This document shows positions 32,628-41,385 of a DNA stretch of 55,187 nucleotides, in pieces (within the stretch, counting starts at the first letter, position 1; each line of letters begins with the position of its first letter). Source of the stretch: Clostridia bacterium (GTDB lineage Bacteria > Bacillota > Clostridia > Oscillospirales > CAG-272). Both the position numbers and the translations under genes were made by a program. The stretch spans positions 1 through 55,187 of the forward strand of contig JAFTON010000098.1 in assembly GCA_017463765.1 (NCBI GenBank), written 5' to 3'. A model generated the notes under the pieces. That model was not told where the DNA came from. It saw only the letters and a program-made list of their open reading frames with translations, and made no database searches.

Positions 32628-35600
32628 TTATTTCTTAACGAAAAAGTTCTTGAAGAAATCAGCAATCTTAGCGAAGAACTCGGTAATAGCCTTAATAATC
32701 TTCTGAATAAGAGTGAGCTCGGGCTCTACAGGATTCTCATCTACAGGAGGAACGTAGTTAGGATCTTCCTCACCACACTCGCACTTGCCCTCAACGAACT
32801 CATGCTCGTGAGCAGGCTTTTCGGAACGGGTGATAGTGTAGGTGTACTCGCCAACCTCGCAGATATAGTTACCTGCAGCATCTATGCCATCATATCTGAA
32901 GCCAACAAGATATGTACCTGCAACAAGCTCTACCTCGATAGAATCGGTAATAGCGCCTGTGAGATTGTCAACATTCCATACGAAGGGAGCTGTATCGGGA
33001 ACTGTTGCCTGATTGGGATAATCGGGCCAGATGAAGAATGTAAGAGGAGAAAGACCGGAGAATGTATAAATGCCATCCTCTTCAACGGTGAGGTAAAGCC
33101 ACTCATAACCCTTATCCTTAAGAGCCTGATTAAGAACGTACTTGTTCTCGCCAACAACGATAGTGTTAACTGCGGGAAGCTCTACGTCGTCGCCAAGCTT
33201 CTCAGCCTTAACGGTGAACTCACCGGTAACGCCTTCCTTACCTACGCATACGTAGTAGGTGCCTGCAGTAAGCTCAGCAGTACCAGTCCACTTGCAAAGG
33301 CAAGCGTCAGCGGAAGCAAGGTTCATCTCGGAGTAAATGTAGCAGTTGAGATCTGCAGAAGAAACGGTGTAGATACCGTCCTCAGCAACTACGAACTCAA
33401 GCCAAGCGATTGCACTGCCGGTAAGGTTAACAACAGAACCGTCGATAGTAACGGTGTTATCACCAAGCTGGAGTGCGGGAAGCTCGGGCTCCTCAACGTC
33501 GCCACCGCCGATAGCGGTCTTCTCAACGTTAACGGTTGCAACACCTGCGGTTGCGGGGCCGGCAGTAAATGCTACGCATACGTAGTAGGTGCCAGCATCA
33601 AGCTCGGTTCCGGTAACTGCCGCGTATGCGGAGTCGTAAACGAGAGCAAGGATGCCCTCACCGGTGAAGGTGTAGTTAGCCTTCTCGGTTACCTCGAAGG
33701 GAGCCCATACGATGTAATAGCCATAATCGTTGGAAAGTGCATCGGTGATAAGAAGCTTGTTAGCACCGATTACAAGAGTGTTAACCCAAGCGGACTTTGT
33801 AACAGCAACGTTGAACTCGCCAACTGCACCGTTACCAACGCAGATGAGGTAGTTGCCTGCCTCAAGGTTAGCCTTACCTGTGCCGCCGCAAAGGAGAGCT
33901 GTGCCGTCTGCAGAGAAGATCATTGCAAGAGCACCGTTGTCGCCTACGAAGCTATAGAAAGCGTTCTCGTCTGCAACGAAGGGAACCCACTCGATAGGAA
34001 GGTTGTAAGCGTTTACAAAGTTACCGCTAACAACGATCTTGTTGGTATCGCCAACTACGAGAGTATTAACGTGAGGAGGAACGTAATTAGGATCCTCTGC
34101 ACCACACTCGCACTTACCGTTAACGAAGTTGTGCTCGTGAGCGGGAGCATCCTGAGTAAGAGCAACCTTGTAGAAATAGTTGGTTCCACCCTTGTGGCCA
34201 AGATAATATGTACCTGCTGCTTCAATTTCGAAGGTAGTGATGTAAAGTCCATCCTTTACGGAGTCGGTGCTAGAACTATGAATAGCAGTAATAGCAGAAC
34301 CGTCAAATGTATAAATCTCTATATTTCTACCATCGGAACCGCACTTCCACCAAACTGTAATGGTAGCAGGACCATTGGTAGTGAACATAATGCTTCGAGA
34401 TACATCTCCACTTTCAACCTTTGTATTACCATTGAAGGAAAGACGAAGTTCGGATTCATAACCATCCTCAAATGTTGCTTTGGAGCTCTGAGTCTTACCC
34501 TTATCACCAAAGATAAGAGTGAAGAATTCATTAGAACCTACCTTAAGAGTATCGCCCTTAGAAACATCGCCCTCGTTTATAGTAGGAAGATCCTTACTTT
34601 CAAATACATTGGTAATCTTGTCGGAAACGTCAGGAGCTACGTAGTCAGGATCTTCCTCACCACATACGGAGCACTTACCTTCTGCGAAGGAGTGAGCGCC
34701 TGCTACCTTAACGTTCATCAGGTTAGTAAGCTGAGTCTGAGCCTCGTCAGTCCAAGCAGTACCACAGTAAGAGCAGTACCAGTATTCAACGTTACCGTCA
34801 TAGGACTGGCAATCGGTACCAGCCTTAGCCTCTACGTGTACTACGTCGTGCTTTGCATCGGGATTGGAAACCTCGTAGCACTCCTGACAAACAGGATCAC
34901 AGGGATAGAAGTAGCTATGTACGTGAGGAGGATCAGAGATGGTGAATGTGATCTTCTCTGTTGTGCTGTCGAAAGCAATTGTAAGCATTTTTCCTGCGGG
35001 AACCTCAACCCATGCATTATCGTCGGTCTGACCTGCAGCTGCACCACCCCAGCACTTAGTCCAGCCAAGATCAAGGCAAACCTTGAGGTTGGGCCAGATT
35101 GTTGCATCACCCTTGTTTACGTAAGAAATAGTCCAAAGACCGGTTTCCTTGTCGTATGTCATCTTGTTAGCAGTATTAGTGGGATCCCATGTTGTTCCAA
35201 AGAGATCAGCATTATCGCCTGCTATGGTGTAAACGGGAGCAAATCCACATACAGAGCACTTGGAGCCATCGTCGAACTTGTGGCCAAGAGCCTCGCCCTG
35301 AGACTGACCACACTTAGAGCATATCTGAGGCTTGTCGCAGGTTGCATCGGACCAATCGTGCTCGCACTCTACAACAGGAAGCTCAACATTAACGCTTACG
35401 GTAGTGCCTTTAAGTGTAATGGTTACAGTGCTACCTGCATCAGCAACAGTGTAAAGCTTATCAGCAGAGGGATATGCAGTACCCCAAGCGTGATCGCGAA
35501 CAACCTTAAACGCATAAGAGCCTGCTGAAACCTTTTCATATACCTTAGTATAGGTACCGGTTTCTGCATCATAGGTCATATCGTTTGCGGTGTTACCGGT

Positions 35601-36206
35601 ATCCCACTCGGTACCAAGATGTGCACCCGAGCCAGCTACGGTGAAGGTAGCCTGCACGTTACATCTGGTGCAGAGGTGATCGGAATTGAAGGAGTGACCA
35701 AGAGCGGAAACTACGGGGTCACCACAATCAAGACAGGTCTGAGCTGTAGTACAGGTTGCTTCAGCACTGAGATTGGTGTGAAGGCAGGTAGAACCGTAGG
35801 TAGACCAGGTTCCTCCACCACTGTCCCAGGTACCTTCCTTAACGGTGAAATGATTTGCACCGGAGGTAGGGATGGTAAGGTCTGCGGTCTGGTTCCACTT
35901 GTTATTCCAGTTGTTAGCTGCTGCAGAGGGATTCATTCTGCAGAAGATAACGTTAGGATATACCTTATCGGTAGGAACCTTAACCTCATATACGCCGTCG
36001 CCGTCAGCGTCAGTCATACTAACCCAGGTTTCGCCGTTGCCGAAGAAGTAAGCCGCGAAACGAGCATTGCTCTGCTTCCAATTCGCATTGGGAGTGAGAT
36101 AAAGTGTCTCGGGCTGGCTTGCAGCACTTGCAAAGAGGGTTGCAACGCTCATCATCATTGCAAGAACAATAACGAGAGCAACAAGAATTTTGCGTGTGTT
36201 TCTCAT
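32628..36206 (-). CDS. Secreted starch-binding-type protein B (1192 aa)
   Basis: The largest of the four paralogues. A signal peptide (about 1-29) precedes a CBM26-like domain (about 34-125) with MTDADGDGVYEVKVP. X25-like domains follow (about 187-275 and 325-425), with HLGTEWDTGNTANDM and LFGTTWDPTNTANKM. Cys-rich spacers of CxxCG type lie between them, for example CSKCGQSQGEALGH. A lectin-like beta-sandwich region of unknown family covers about 535-690. Four tandem repeats resembling pre-peptidase C-terminal (PPC) domains start near 711, 806, 910 and 1012, each ending in AGTYxVCVG-type strands. A CECGEEDPNYVPP spacer and the tail LTLIQKIIKAITEFF (about 1162-1192) close the protein. It has no enzyme domain and is probably a surface scaffold for alpha-glucans. 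Confidence 0.82.
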   Translation of the reverse strand: MRNTRKILVALVIVLAMMMSVATLFASAASQPETLYLTPNANWKQSNARFAAYFFGNGETWVSMTDADGDGVYEVKVPTDKVYPNVIFCRMNPSAAANNWNNKWNQTADLTIPTSGANHFTVKEGTWDSGGGTWSTYGSTCLHTNLSAEATCTTAQTCLDCGDPVVSALGHSFNSDHLCTRCNVQATFTVAGSGAHLGTEWDTGNTANDMTYDAETGTYTKVYEKVSAGSYAFKVVRDHAWGTAYPSADKLYTVADAGSTVTITLKGTTVSVNVELPVVECEHDWSDATCDKPQICSKCGQSQGEALGHKFDDGSKCSVCGFAPVYTIAGDNADLFGTTWDPTNTANKMTYDKETGLWTISYVNKGDATIWPNLKVCLDLGWTKCWGGAAAGQTDDNAWVEVPAGKMLTIAFDSTTEKITFTISDPPHVHSYFYPCDPVCQECYEVSNPDAKHDVVHVEAKAGTDCQSYDGNVEYWYCSYCGTAWTDEAQTQLTNLMNVKVAGAHSFAEGKCSVCGEEDPDYVAPDVSDKITNVFESKDLPTINEGDVSKGDTLKVGSNEFFTLIFGDKGKTQSSKATFEDGYESELRLSFNGNTKVESGDVSRSIMFTTNGPATITVWWKCGSDGRNIEIYTFDGSAITAIHSSSTDSVKDGLYITTFEIEAAGTYYLGHKGGTNYFYKVALTQDAPAHEHNFVNGKCECGAEDPNYVPPHVNTLVVGDTNKIVVSGNFVNAYNLPIEWVPFVADENAFYSFVGDNGALAMIFSADGTALLCGGTGKANLEAGNYLICVGNGAVGEFNVAVTKSAWVNTLVIGANKLLITDALSNDYGYYIVWAPFEVTEKANYTFTGEGILALVYDSAYAAVTGTELDAGTYYVCVAFTAGPATAGVATVNVEKTAIGGGDVEEPELPALQLGDNTVTIDGSVVNLTGSAIAWLEFVVAEDGIYTVSSADLNCYIYSEMNLASADACLCKWTGTAELTAGTYYVCVGKEGVTGEFTVKAEKLGDDVELPAVNTIVVGENKYVLNQALKDKGYEWLYLTVEEDGIYTFSGLSPLTFFIWPDYPNQATVPDTAPFVWNVDNLTGAITDSIEVELVAGTYLVGFRYDGIDAAGNYICEVGEYTYTITRSEKPAHEHEFVEGKCECGEEDPNYVPPVDENPVEPELTLIQKIIKAITEFFAKIADFFKNFFVKK

Positions 36207-36248
36207 AAATATTTCCTTTCTTTATTTTATTTTGTTCACGCTATTGTA

Positions 36249-36277
36249 ATTATAGCATAATTATTTATTATTTACAA
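36249..36277 (-). promoter_or_regulatory. Promoter of starch-binding gene B
   Basis: On the minus strand TTGTAA (36272-36277), 17 bases, TATAAT (36249-36254). The -35 box lies in the palindrome ATTTACAA-N8-TTGTAAAT, a possible operator. Confidence 0.75.
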
Positions 36278-36394
36278 TATATTTTTTGTAAATGTTTGTT
36301 TTTTGTAAGAAATGCACAATAAATTTTGAGTTTTTAGCTTTGTAGGGGTTAGAAGTTGGTTAAAATGTGAAATATGTTCATATTTTATTTATAA

Positions 36395-36430
36395 ACAAAA
36401 ATCCCCTGCACCCATAGGAGTGCAAGGGAC
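36395..36430 (-). terminator. Terminator of starch-binding gene C
   Basis: An imperfect stem (TCCCTTGCAC with GTGCAGGGGA, one mismatch) followed on the minus strand by five T. Bases 36278-36394 hold nothing else that I recognise. Confidence 0.8.
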
Positions 36431-36439
36431 TCGAAAATA

Positions 36440-37981
36440 TTACTTCTTAAAGCCTGCAAAAAGGTTCTTGAACCAAGCGCTGATATTAGCGAAGAAATCG
36501 GTAACAGCCTTGAGAATCTTCTGCACAAGAGTAAGCTCGCCGGGCTGCTCGGGCTCGGGATCTGTGGGAGTTTCGGGATCGGGATTAGGATCGGGATCGG
36601 GATTAGGATCGGGATCGGGGGTAGGATCAGGATCGGGGGTAGGATCAGGATCAGGGGTAGGATCGGGATCGGGATCGGGATCTACGGGAGCCTGAGGCGC
36701 TGTAACAGTAGCCGAAGGAATGCCATCCTTAAAGCTGATGGTTACGGTGCTGCCGTCCTCTGCAACGTTGATATAGCAGTTATCTGCACTACCATTTTCA
36801 CCGTAGGATACGGTCCAGGTCTTGTTCTCGGTAACCTTGAAGTGATACTCGCCTGCGAAAACGTTCTCATAAACCTTAACGTATGCGCCTGTCTCCTCAT
36901 CGTAAACAAGGAGGTTGGTCTCATCACTTGCATTCCAGCTTGTGCCAAAGAAGTTTACGCCACCGGGTATATACTCACCGTTAGCGTCCATCATAACGTC
37001 ACCTGCGACGATATAAACCTTATCGGTATCGGGGGTAGGATCGGGGTCTACGGGGGTATCCGAAGCCGTTACGGTTACAGAAGGAACGTTATCTTTAAAT
37101 GTAATTGTAACGGTACTGCCCGCCTGTGCAACGTTAATGTAGCAGTTATCTGCGCCACCGTTTGCACCGTAGGATTCGTTCCAGGACTTGTCAACGGTAA
37201 CCTTAAAATCATATTCACCTGCAGCAACTCCCGTATAAACCTTCACGAAGCAGCCCAGCTCTGCATCATATTCAAGCTTATTTGCCTCATTGGTAACATC
37301 CCAGCTTGTGCCAAAGATGGTGGCATTGTCACCTGTCTGATACTCGCTGTTGATCTGGTGAACGTCACCAGCGATAATGTAAGTAGCATAAGCATCGCAG
37401 TTAGCGCAAGCACCGTCTGCACCGTAAGTATGGCCTGTCGCAAAGATTGGCGCAGTATAAGTCTCTCCACACTTGGAGCAGAGGTGAGAAATCTCTCCGT
37501 TCTCGGTACAGGAGGCAGGAGTAATAACACTTCCCTCACCTGAGGGAGAATGAATGCACTCACCTGTTTCGATAAGAGACCAGACTCCATTAGTACCGGA
37601 ATCCCACTGACCCTCGTTGATAGTATAGTGGTTATTCTTACCGTCATACTTAAGGTCACCTGTCTGATTCCACTTATTATTCCAATTGTTATCGGAAGTA
37701 CCGGGATTCATTCTGCAGAAGATGATGTTTTCAACGCCTGCGGGAATAACGCATGCATATACACCGTCGCCGTCAGGGTCGGTCATATCAAACCATGTGT
37801 TACCGATATCCCAGGTGTATGCAGCAAAGCGAGCGCCATCTATCTTCCAGTTAGAATTGGGTGTCAGGAAGATGGTTGTATCACCTGTGGTTTTTGCCGC
37901 GAAGGCAGTAATTGTTGTCATGCTCATCAGAAGTGTAAAAACTACAAGAAGAGCAACTAAAATTTTGCGTGTGCTTTTCAT
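36440..37981 (-). CDS. Secreted starch-binding-type protein C (513 aa)
   Basis: A signal peptide (about 1-28) is followed by a CBM26-like domain (about 33-128) with WFDMTDPDGDGVYACVIPAG and NPGTSDNNWNNKWNQTGDL. A Cys-rich spacer has CSKCGETY and CANCDAY. Two near-duplicate X25-like domains lie at about 200-310 and 322-425. Each has IFGTSWDVTNEANKL- or FFGTSWNASDETNLL-type starts, W-x-x-S-YG and DNCYINVA. A Pro-Asp repeat linker (about 432-472) and the tail LTLVQKILKAVTDFF complete it. The internal duplication and shared order show descent from the same ancestor as proteins A, B and D. Role inferred: surface starch binding. Confidence 0.82.
   Translation of the reverse strand: MKSTRKILVALLVVFTLLMSMTTITAFAAKTTGDTTIFLTPNSNWKIDGARFAAYTWDIGNTWFDMTDPDGDGVYACVIPAGVENIIFCRMNPGTSDNNWNNKWNQTGDLKYDGKNNHYTINEGQWDSGTNGVWSLIETGECIHSPSGEGSVITPASCTENGEISHLCSKCGETYTAPIFATGHTYGADGACANCDAYATYIIAGDVHQINSEYQTGDNATIFGTSWDVTNEANKLEYDAELGCFVKVYTGVAAGEYDFKVTVDKSWNESYGANGGADNCYINVAQAGSTVTITFKDNVPSVTVTASDTPVDPDPTPDTDKVYIVAGDVMMDANGEYIPGGVNFFGTSWNASDETNLLVYDEETGAYVKVYENVFAGEYHFKVTENKTWTVSYGENGSADNCYINVAEDGSTVTISFKDGIPSATVTAPQAPVDPDPDPDPTPDPDPTPDPDPTPDPDPNPDPDPNPDPETPTDPEPEQPGELTLVQKILKAVTDFFANISAWFKNLFAGFKK
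36571..36684 (-). repeat. Short tandem repeats encoding the Pro-Asp linker
   Basis: GGATCGGGATCGGGATTA-type units repeat imperfectly several times, encoding alternating Asp-Pro with Thr or Asn. Such tracts are prone to length variation by slippage in 6- or 12-base steps, which would keep the frame. Confidence 0.75.
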
Positions 37982-38019
37982 AAAAGACCCTTTCTTTTTT
38001 TATTTTTTGTACCATATGG

Positions 38020-38048
38020 ATTATAACACATTTGGGTTATTTTTACAA
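38020..38048 (-). promoter_or_regulatory. Promoter of starch-binding gene C
   Basis: On the minus strand TTGTAA (38043-38048), 17 bases, TATAAT (38020-38025), again in the context ATATTGTAA. Confidence 0.75.
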
Positions 38049-38113
38049 TATGTCTTCGAAAAAATGTTTACTTTTGTAAATTGTGCACAAAAGGATTTGT
38101 AATTACAATACAC

Positions 38114-38145
38114 AAAAAGCCCCCGTATTTACTTAATACAGGGGC
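38114..38145 (-). terminator. Terminator of starch-binding gene D
   Basis: GCCCCTGTATT pairs with AATACGGGGGC (one mismatch), followed on the minus strand by five T. Confidence 0.85.
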
Positions 38146-38165
38146 AAAACGTATGCTTTTGTAAA

Positions 38166-39116
38166 TTATCTTTCATTTCCACCGAAAAGACTTCTGAAAA
38201 AGTTCACTATTGCGAGCCATATTTTTTGGAAGAAGCTTAGCTTTTCCTCAGACTCACTTCCGTCGAAGTTGTCCGAATCATCAGAAGAATCGGATTGATC
38301 GTCATCGGGGTTTTCCACGGGGGTGTCGATAACCATTGCTGCGCAAGTAACCTTGCCGTCCTTAAAGCTGATTACAACCGTGCTGCCGTCCTTATCAACC
38401 TTAAGATAGCAATTCTCACCGTCATTACCGTAAGAAACGTCCCATGACTTATTTTCAGCTATCTTGAAGTGATACTCGCCTGCAGCCACGTTCTCATAAA
38501 TCTTAACGTAACAGCCGGATTCCTCGTCGTAGGTCATTCTGTTGTTTTCATCCGAAACATCCCATTTTGAAACGAACAGAGTATCATTATCACCCTTCCT
38601 GTAGCTATCGCCATCCTTCATTACATTGCCTGCAACAATATAGAACAGCTCCTCGCCACACTTTATGCAAACATCATTTTCATAGGAATGGGCGCAGGCA
38701 TTGCTGTCAAATACAGACCAGCGTCCCTCTCCGTTGCTCCATGCACCTGTGGCGATGGTATAATGATTTTTGGTTCCGTCAAATTTCAGATCATCCGTCT
38801 GATTCCAGGTTGTGCTCCAGCCATTGTGAGTTTCACCGGGATCAAGACGGCAGAAAATAATGCTTGTATACCCCGAAGGAAGAATTCCTTCATAAACGCC
38901 GTCACCGTCAGAGTCCTTCATCTCTATCCACAGATAAGAACCACTCTCATCCCAGACATACATAGCGAAACGGGCGTTATCAGACCTCCAGTTTGAGTTT
39001 GGAGTAAGGTAAATCTCCACGTCACCGTCAGCAGCATAGGCTGTAAATCCTATGAGACCGATAATCAAGGTCAGAATAGCTAAAAGAGTCAACAAAGAAT
39101 AACGAATGCTTTTCAT
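38166..39116 (-). CDS. Secreted starch-binding-type protein D (316 aa)
   Basis: The shortest paralogue: a signal peptide (about 1-28), one CBM26-like domain (about 31-125, IEMKDSDGDGVYEGILPSG), and a Cys-pair spacer (CAHSYENDVCIKCGEE). One X25-like domain covers about 157-255 (LFVSKWDVSDENNRM, ENKSWDVSYGNDGENCY). A Ser/Asp-rich acidic linker (about 262-285) leads to the tail LSFFQKIWLAIVNFF. It lies 22 bases after the HAD phosphatase gene and has no clear promoter of its own, so it is probably co-transcribed with it, unlike A-C. Confidence 0.82.
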   Translation of the reverse strand: MKSIRYSLLTLLAILTLIIGLIGFTAYAADGDVEIYLTPNSNWRSDNARFAMYVWDESGSYLWIEMKDSDGDGVYEGILPSGYTSIIFCRLDPGETHNGWSTTWNQTDDLKFDGTKNHYTIATGAWSNGEGRWSVFDSNACAHSYENDVCIKCGEELFYIVAGNVMKDGDSYRKGDNDTLFVSKWDVSDENNRMTYDEESGCYVKIYENVAAGEYHFKIAENKSWDVSYGNDGENCYLKVDKDGSTVVISFKDGKVTCAAMVIDTPVENPDDDQSDSSDDSDNFDGSESEEKLSFFQKIWLAIVNFFRSLFGGNER

Positions 39117-39138
39117 ACGGGTATCCTTTCAGAAAAAT

Positions 39139-39786
39139 TTATTTCAGCATATCAGCCACATCATCGGGTGCATCGGCAAGATAGGTGAAGCCTGCGTTTT
39201 CAAGCTCCTCTCTGCTGCCGTGTCCCCATCTGACACCAAGACTGTCAATTCCACATTTTTTTGCGCCCTCGGCATCATAGATCCTGTCACCGACAAGAAT
39301 AGCCTTGCTGCGATCTGCACCTACGGCGTTAAGGCTGTAATCCAGAACCTGCCATTTATGGTCACGGTTGTCACCCGATGCGCCACCCATAAAATCAAAA
39401 TACTTATCCAGACCAAACAGCTTCATAATCTTAAGAGCAGTTCCCTCCGGCTTTGAAGTGGCAAGAACAATGGTTTTACCTGCTGCCTTAAGACTCTCAA
39501 GCATTTCAAAAACGCCCGGATAAACCTTATTATCCCACCAACCGTAGATATTGTAATACTCACGGAATTTCTCAATTGCGTCGACAACGGTTTTCTCGTT
39601 AAATCCGAATTCGTCCTGCCATACCACGTAAAGAGACGGGCCGATAAACCGTCTGAGCGACTCACGGTCACCGTAATCGGTAACACCCATTTTCTTAAAC
39701 GCATAGATGAATGCGTCCACAAGTCCCTGCTCCGGGTCGGAGAGTGTTCCGTCAAGATCAAATGCAATAACGTCGTATTTTTTCAT
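39139..39786 (-). CDS. HAD-superfamily phosphatase (phosphoglycolate phosphatase-like)
   Basis: A 215-aa HAD hydrolase. Motif I is FDLDGTLSD (nucleophile Asp about residue 9) and motif II is LATSKPEG (about 107-114). The lysine region and motif IV are in AILVGDRIYDAEGAKKCG (about 158-175). An alpha-helical cap (about 18-85) places it with Gph/PpaX-type enzymes. The substrate is probably a small phosphate ester but cannot be assigned. Its strong promoter probably also drives gene D. Confidence 0.9.
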   Translation of the reverse strand: MKKYDVIAFDLDGTLSDPEQGLVDAFIYAFKKMGVTDYGDRESLRRFIGPSLYVVWQDEFGFNEKTVVDAIEKFREYYNIYGWWDNKVYPGVFEMLESLKAAGKTIVLATSKPEGTALKIMKLFGLDKYFDFMGGASGDNRDHKWQVLDYSLNAVGADRSKAILVGDRIYDAEGAKKCGIDSLGVRWGHGSREELENAGFTYLADAPDDVADMLK

Positions 39787-39818
39787 AAATGTTCCCTTAG
39801 CAAATTTTTGTCATCAAT

Positions 39819-39847
39819 ATTATAGTATAAAACCTTCAAAATGTCAA
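39819..39847 (-). promoter_or_regulatory. Consensus promoter of the HAD phosphatase gene
   Basis: On the minus strand TTGACA (39842-39847), 17 bases, TATAAT (39819-39824). Confidence 0.8.
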
Positions 39848-39854
39848 CAAGATA

Positions 39855-39886
39855 AAGCAAAAGCCCCACAAAAGTGAGGCTTTTTG
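39855..39886 (-). terminator. Terminator of the glutamate dehydrogenase gene
   Basis: GCCTCAC and GTGGGGC form a stem with a small loop and T-rich tails on both strands. The position fits the end of the minus-strand dehydrogenase gene. Confidence 0.8.
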
Positions 39887-39899
39887 AAAAAACACGGAA

Positions 39900-41357
<1,458 letters not shown>

Positions 41358-41385
41358 TTAAAAACCGTCGCCGTAGGAAAAAGCG

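Noticed and set aside
32802-35528. A 908-aa open frame on the plus strand
   Set aside because: It is antisense to starch-binding gene B. The translation is rich in Cys, Ile and Asn with no domain, signal or ribosome binding site; the long frame is a by-product of the codon bias of the real gene.
36571-36684. Regular short repeats that could be taken for a CRISPR array
   Set aside because: Units are 6-18 bases, have no unique spacers, and encode a Pro-Asp linker in frame. No cas genes are present.
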